From the NCBI RefSeq assembly GCF_000425465.1, contig NZ_AUDM01000006.1:123463-187462 (forward strand): 64,000 nt of DNA. Reading direction: 5' to 3'. The position numbers and the translations under genes are program-made. Positions 60,963-64,000 of the stretch are shown here, one piece after another; the first letter of the stretch is position 1, and each line of letters begins with the position of its first letter. The notes under the pieces were generated by a model. The model searched no databases, was not told where the DNA came from, and worked only from the letters and a program-made list of their open reading frames with translations. This DNA comes from Flavobacterium filum DSM 17961. Its GTDB lineage: Bacteria > Bacteroidota > Bacteroidia > Flavobacteriales > Flavobacteriaceae.

Positions 60963-61544
60963 ATGTTAGGATTAAAACTTAAAACCGACCCGCGTTGGGC
61001 CAATATCGCCGAATCTAACCTCGAAGAAATTTTATCCGACCACTGCTGGTGTGAACAAAAAGCGGCAGCCAATGCACTTTACATCATTACCAACAATTCC
61101 GAAAATGTAGAGTTGGTTACCGAAATGGCCAAGATTGCCATCGAAGAAATGGAACATTTTCAAATGGTGCACAACATCATTCAAGAACGTGGTTTTGAAT
61201 TTGGACGTGAGATAAAAGACGATTATGTCAACCAACTCGTAAAATTCAGTAAAAAAGGCGGCTCTAGAAACGATGCCTTGATTGAACGATTACTTTTTGC
61301 TGCGATGATTGAAGCACGCAGTTGCGAACGCTTCAAGGTACTTTCCGAAAATATAAAAGACCAAGAACTGGCCAAATTTTATCGAGAACTCATGATTAGC
61401 GAAGCCAACCATTATACCACTTTTTTAAAATTTGCCCGAAAATATTCCGAAAATGTGGATGTCGATAAACGTTGGCAAGAATGGCTCGAATTTGAAGGTG
61501 AACTTATTTCCAATTACGGTAAAAAAGAAACCATTCACGGTTAA
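60963..61544 (+). CDS. miaE: tRNA-(ms2io6A)-hydroxylase
   Basis: Ferritin-like diiron enzyme, 193 residues, that hydroxylates the isopentenyl group on ms2i6A37 of tRNA. The iron-ligand pattern is seen in LEEILSDHCWCEQKAAANA near 20-38, AIEEMEHFQMVHN near 60-72, AMIEARSCERFKVL near 116-129 and SEANHYTTFLKFA near 148-160. It has its own -7 box. In this genus the gene is usually a single housekeeping gene; the modification needs MiaA and MiaB, not seen here. Confidence 0.9.
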   Translation: MLGLKLKTDPRWANIAESNLEEILSDHCWCEQKAAANALYIITNNSENVELVTEMAKIAIEEMEHFQMVHNIIQERGFEFGREIKDDYVNQLVKFSKKGGSRNDALIERLLFAAMIEARSCERFKVLSENIKDQELAKFYRELMISEANHYTTFLKFARKYSENVDVDKRWQEWLEFEGELISNYGKKETIHG

Positions 61545-61554
61545 AAGTTTAATT

Positions 61555-61650
61555 TGGGCGTGACCACAAGGGTCGGGCTATCCGCTGCAAGTCCTCGTTC
61601 GTCGTGCCTCCTCTCTGTGGGCTTTCCGCTACTATCCCTCACGCAAAAAG
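61555..61650 (+). repeat. Dispersed intergenic element, copy D (short form)
   Basis: Reads GGGCTATCCGCTGCAAG, centre, GGGCTTTCCGCTACTATCCC. Bases 61587-61627 are the exact reverse complement of 15237-15277 in copy A. It lies between the convergent miaE and OmpA-family genes. Confidence 0.88.
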
Positions 61651-61664
61651 TGCTAGAAAAGAGT

Positions 61665-63530
61665 TTACTTTTTCACAATTAAAAACTCCGAACGACGGTT
61701 TTGTGCATCTTGCTCTTCAGAACAATTCGGCTGACATTTGATTTTTGGCTCAGTAAATCCTAATCCTTTAGCAGAGAGACGCTCTTTCGATACTCCTTTA
61801 GATATCAAATATTGTACTGTTGATTGAGCTCTTTGATTGGAAAGATTTAGGTTGTAAACAGCACTACCATTTGAATCAGTATGCGACTTAACCAAAATTT
61901 CCATGTCTGGATTATTTTTCATTACATTCACTAATTTATCCAATTCAGTAGCTCCTTGAACAGTAATGTTGCTTTTATTATATTCAAAATAAATATTTTT
62001 TAAAATAACTTCTGTTTCAGTAATGATAACTTCAATTGGCTCTAATTCCAATGTAATAGTGTTTATTCCTTTAATGGTACTATTTAATTCAAGGCTGTTT
62101 TGTTCATAATCTTGTTTTTTACTTTGTAAAATATATGGAGTTTTACAATTCACTTCGTATTCAACTTCACCTTTTGAATTAGTTTGTTTGGTAGAAATCA
62201 AGTTTAGCTTATCATCTAAAATAGAAACTGTAGCGTCTGTCAAAATTTTTCCAGACTTCTTATCCTTTACTAATACTATAATTTCAGCATTACAAACCGG
62301 AACTACTTTATATATGTCATCTACACCTTTTCTGTTTGATGAAAAAAATCCAACATTGTTTAATACATTAAAACTAAATGAAAAATCATCCTTTTCAGTG
62401 TTTACAGGATGACCAACGTTGATAATTAACGAATCTTTAAAATCAAATTTAAAAATATCCAATCCACCAAAACCCTGTCTACCGGAAGAAGAAAAATATA
62501 AAATATCATCATCTGTTATAAATGGAAATCCTTCTTTTCCGGCTGTATTAATTTTCGCTCCTAAATTTTCAGGTTGACCATAACTATTTCCATTAATAGA
62601 AATTTTCCAAATATCAGTATCTCCAAAACCACCTGGCATATTTGAAGCAAAATATAACGTTTTCCCATCCTTACTTAAACTTGGATGACTTACAGAATAA
62701 CTTTTATTATTGATAGGTAAAGCTTTAACATCAGTCCATTTACCGTTCACTTTTGATGCTTTATATAATCCTTGTTCACCAACTCTTATATTATGTTTTT
62801 TATCTTTTTCATAAACCCCTTCACTATGACCGTCTCTAGCAAAAAACATTGTTTTCCCATCAGAAGAAATAGTAATTGGACCATCATGGTAGGGAGTATT
62901 TAATTCATTCAACTTTTGAGGTTCGGTAAAAATATCATTTTTAAAACTTGAAAAATAAATATCTAGATAGGGCTGATTAACCCATTTGTCAGTTTTATTA
63001 CCAGTATTTCTTGTACTAGTAAAATAAAAAACATCATCATTTGATAAGATTGCACCAAAGTCACTTTGCTCCTTACTATTTATTTTTGTTTCAAAAACAT
63101 CAAATAATTTTGCCTTATCTGCTAATGATGGAATATAATTTGGATTTTGTAAATGCTCTATTGCACGTTGATCATTTGGCTTTAAAACAGAAAATTTATC
63201 CATTTGTTTATTAGCTTCTTGATATTTTCCAAGAGATTTTAGTGATTGAGCAAAACGGTAATACAACTCAGCATCTTGACTTCCTTCAACAGCTTTTGTA
63301 TACCATTTTACAGCCTCAAAAGTATTGTAAACATTATAATAACTATCTGCAAGTTGTTTACATACATACTTATCAACTTTCTTTGATTCTGTTAATTTTA
63401 AATATTCTTCAATCGCAGAAATATATTGATACGTTTCAAAATATTTATCCGCTTTTTCTGTCTGTTTATTTTGAGAAAACCCAAAATTTATAAGTAGTAA
63501 AAATTGAAGTAATATTAAATAATTTTTCAT
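61665..63530 (-). CDS. OmpA-family protein with TPR, PD40 and CRD domains (PorE-like)
   Basis: A 621-residue protein. Signal peptide about 1-19 (GFSQ), TPR-like helices at about 25-125 (ADKYFETYQYISAIEEYLKL; AVKWYTKAVEGSQDAELYYRFAQSL), WD40/PD40 propeller blades at about 150-400 (GKTMFFARDG; GKTLYFASNMPGGFGDTDIW; DDILYFSSSGRQGFGGLDIF), a carboxypeptidase regulatory-like domain at about 410-490, and a C-terminal OmpA peptidoglycan-binding domain at about 510-621 (VKSHTDSNGSAVYNLNLSNQRAQSTVQYL). PorE of T9SS has this order, but Bacteroidota carry several such paralogues, usually beside a PorP/SprF gene, and none is here. Confidence 0.88.
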   Translation of the reverse strand: MKNYLILLQFLLLINFGFSQNKQTEKADKYFETYQYISAIEEYLKLTESKKVDKYVCKQLADSYYNVYNTFEAVKWYTKAVEGSQDAELYYRFAQSLKSLGKYQEANKQMDKFSVLKPNDQRAIEHLQNPNYIPSLADKAKLFDVFETKINSKEQSDFGAILSNDDVFYFTSTRNTGNKTDKWVNQPYLDIYFSSFKNDIFTEPQKLNELNTPYHDGPITISSDGKTMFFARDGHSEGVYEKDKKHNIRVGEQGLYKASKVNGKWTDVKALPINNKSYSVSHPSLSKDGKTLYFASNMPGGFGDTDIWKISINGNSYGQPENLGAKINTAGKEGFPFITDDDILYFSSSGRQGFGGLDIFKFDFKDSLIINVGHPVNTEKDDFSFSFNVLNNVGFFSSNRKGVDDIYKVVPVCNAEIIVLVKDKKSGKILTDATVSILDDKLNLISTKQTNSKGEVEYEVNCKTPYILQSKKQDYEQNSLELNSTIKGINTITLELEPIEVIITETEVILKNIYFEYNKSNITVQGATELDKLVNVMKNNPDMEILVKSHTDSNGSAVYNLNLSNQRAQSTVQYLISKGVSKERLSAKGLGFTEPKIKCQPNCSEEQDAQNRRSEFLIVKK

Positions 63531-63619
63531 ATTGAAATGTTAAATTCATTTTATGCAATCAATTATTCAAATGTAATAAACTTAAATGAAAATAAATTAA
63601 AATTTGGGTTCAACTTAAA

Positions 63620-63656
63620 ACAAAAAACCCTTCATCGATTGATGAAGGGTTTCTAA
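63620..63656 (-). terminator. Terminator of the rRNA operon
   Basis: AAACCCTTCATC - GATT - GATGAAGGGTTT (63625-63652), a perfect stem followed on the minus strand by a T-run, just past the 5S gene. Confidence 0.85.
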
Positions 63657-63660
63657 AAGA

Positions 63661-63765
<105 letters not shown>

Positions 63766-63768
63766 AAA

Positions 63769-63841
63769 TTTTAGTGATTAGTTCTTAGTGATTGGTGATT
63801 AGTCAGATGACTAATTACTAATTACTTGTCACTAATTACTC
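63769..63841. repeat. GATTAGT/ACTAATT repeat region between 23S and 5S
   Basis: Words GTGATTAGT, TTAGTGATTGG, GACTAATTACTAATTACT and CACTAATTACT follow each other with a period near 7. They form inverted pairs, so they may fold as a hairpin in the rRNA precursor. Confidence 0.65.
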
Positions 63842-63909
63842 TCGTTAATGCAACGAGAAAATATTTTAACATACTGAGATAAAAATTAATTTCGTAGAAA
63901 AGTTTTTCT

Positions 63910-63929
63910 CCCCCGATCGTAATCGGGGG
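63910..63929. repeat. GC-rich hairpin in the 23S-5S spacer
   Basis: CCCCCGAT - CGTA - ATCGGGGG, an 8-bp perfect stem. It may be a precursor-processing signal; this is inferred from position only. Confidence 0.65.
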
Positions 63930-63946
63930 AACTTTATTCACATAAG

Positions 63947-64000
63947 CTTACGGGTTATTAGTACTACTCGACTATGACATTACTGCCTTTACATCTATAG
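63947..64000 (-). rRNA. rrl: 23S ribosomal RNA, 3' end (partial)
   Basis: The reverse complement ends GATGTAAAGGCAGTAATGTC...GAGTAGTACTAATAACCCG, which is the typical 3' terminus of Bacteroidota 23S rRNA. The rest lies beyond the right edge. The 3' boundary is approximate. Confidence 0.88.

Overview
The window looks like part of the chromosome of a flavobacterium (Bacteroidota, Flavobacteriaceae, Flavobacterium or close kin). The base composition is low in G+C. Genes lack Shine-Dalgarno sites, and several have the Bacteroidota promoter form TTG - 19 to 21 nt - TAnnTTTG. It carries gliding and type IX secretion genes (gldJ, porU, porV), proteins with T9SS C-terminal sorting domains, an S46 dipeptidyl peptidase, and a PorE-like OmpA protein. 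No prophage, CRISPR array or insertion sequence was seen.

Layout. 1-8.1 kb: the 3' part of an alpha-2-macroglobulin gene, then an S46 peptidase, obg, a CNNM/CorC-type membrane protein, adk and hpt on the minus strand. 8.2-13.3 kb: a helical hypothetical protein, a small RHH/PIN toxin-antitoxin pair with a palindromic operator, purK-purE and an M3 peptidase. 13.3-17.0 kb is the most accessory-looking stretch. It has a KilA-N gene bracketed by a duplicated piece of the peptidase 3' end, an AT-rich zinc-finger/HNH-like gene, a dispersed repeat, and a GbsR/MarR-type regulator followed by three small membrane proteins; the same inverted repeat lies in front of the regulator and of the first membrane gene. 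17.0-21.3 kb: a UbiA-like membrane protein and a large CotH/lamin-tail secreted protein. 21.5-29.3 kb: gcvP, a truncated hemoglobin, then a run of envelope or lipid genes (KAS III, methyltransferase, GT2, MlaE-MlaF). 29.3-40.5 kb, minus strand: a T9SS type B secreted protein, an apparent manC - DUF389 - CPA2 antiporter operon, a small oxidase-like membrane protein, an SprT-like protein, an SDR and an acyl-CoA dehydrogenase. 40.5-47.8 kb, plus strand: anmK, an amino-acid dehydrogenase, nhaD, ExbB-ExbD-TonB, folC and tRNA-Val. 47.9-59.6 kb: murF and gldJ (minus) diverging from porU-porV, cdd and pdhA-pdhC. 59.6-64 kb: a glycosyltransferase, miaE, the PorE-like protein, then 5S rRNA and the 3' tip of 23S rRNA, with the rRNA operon entering from the right on the minus strand.

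How the genes connect. GldJ, PorU and PorV belong to gliding/T9SS. The CotH protein (type A signal) and the 1078-residue protein (type B signal) are likely cargo, and the TPR-PD40-OmpA protein may anchor the machine to peptidoglycan. ExbBD-TonB energises outer-membrane uptake. MurF, AnmK, ManC, MlaEF and the glycosyltransferases serve the envelope.

Most unusual. (1) A dispersed intergenic element is present four times (15.2, 26.1, 45.5 and 61.6 kb), in a long hairpin form and a short form. (2) The GbsR-type regulator and its membrane-protein operon share a matched operator pair. (3) The KilA-N cassette sits between direct repeats. (4) Simple period-7 and palindromic repeats between genes have in two cases become the stop codon of a neighbouring gene. 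All calls come from reading the sequence alone; no database search was run.
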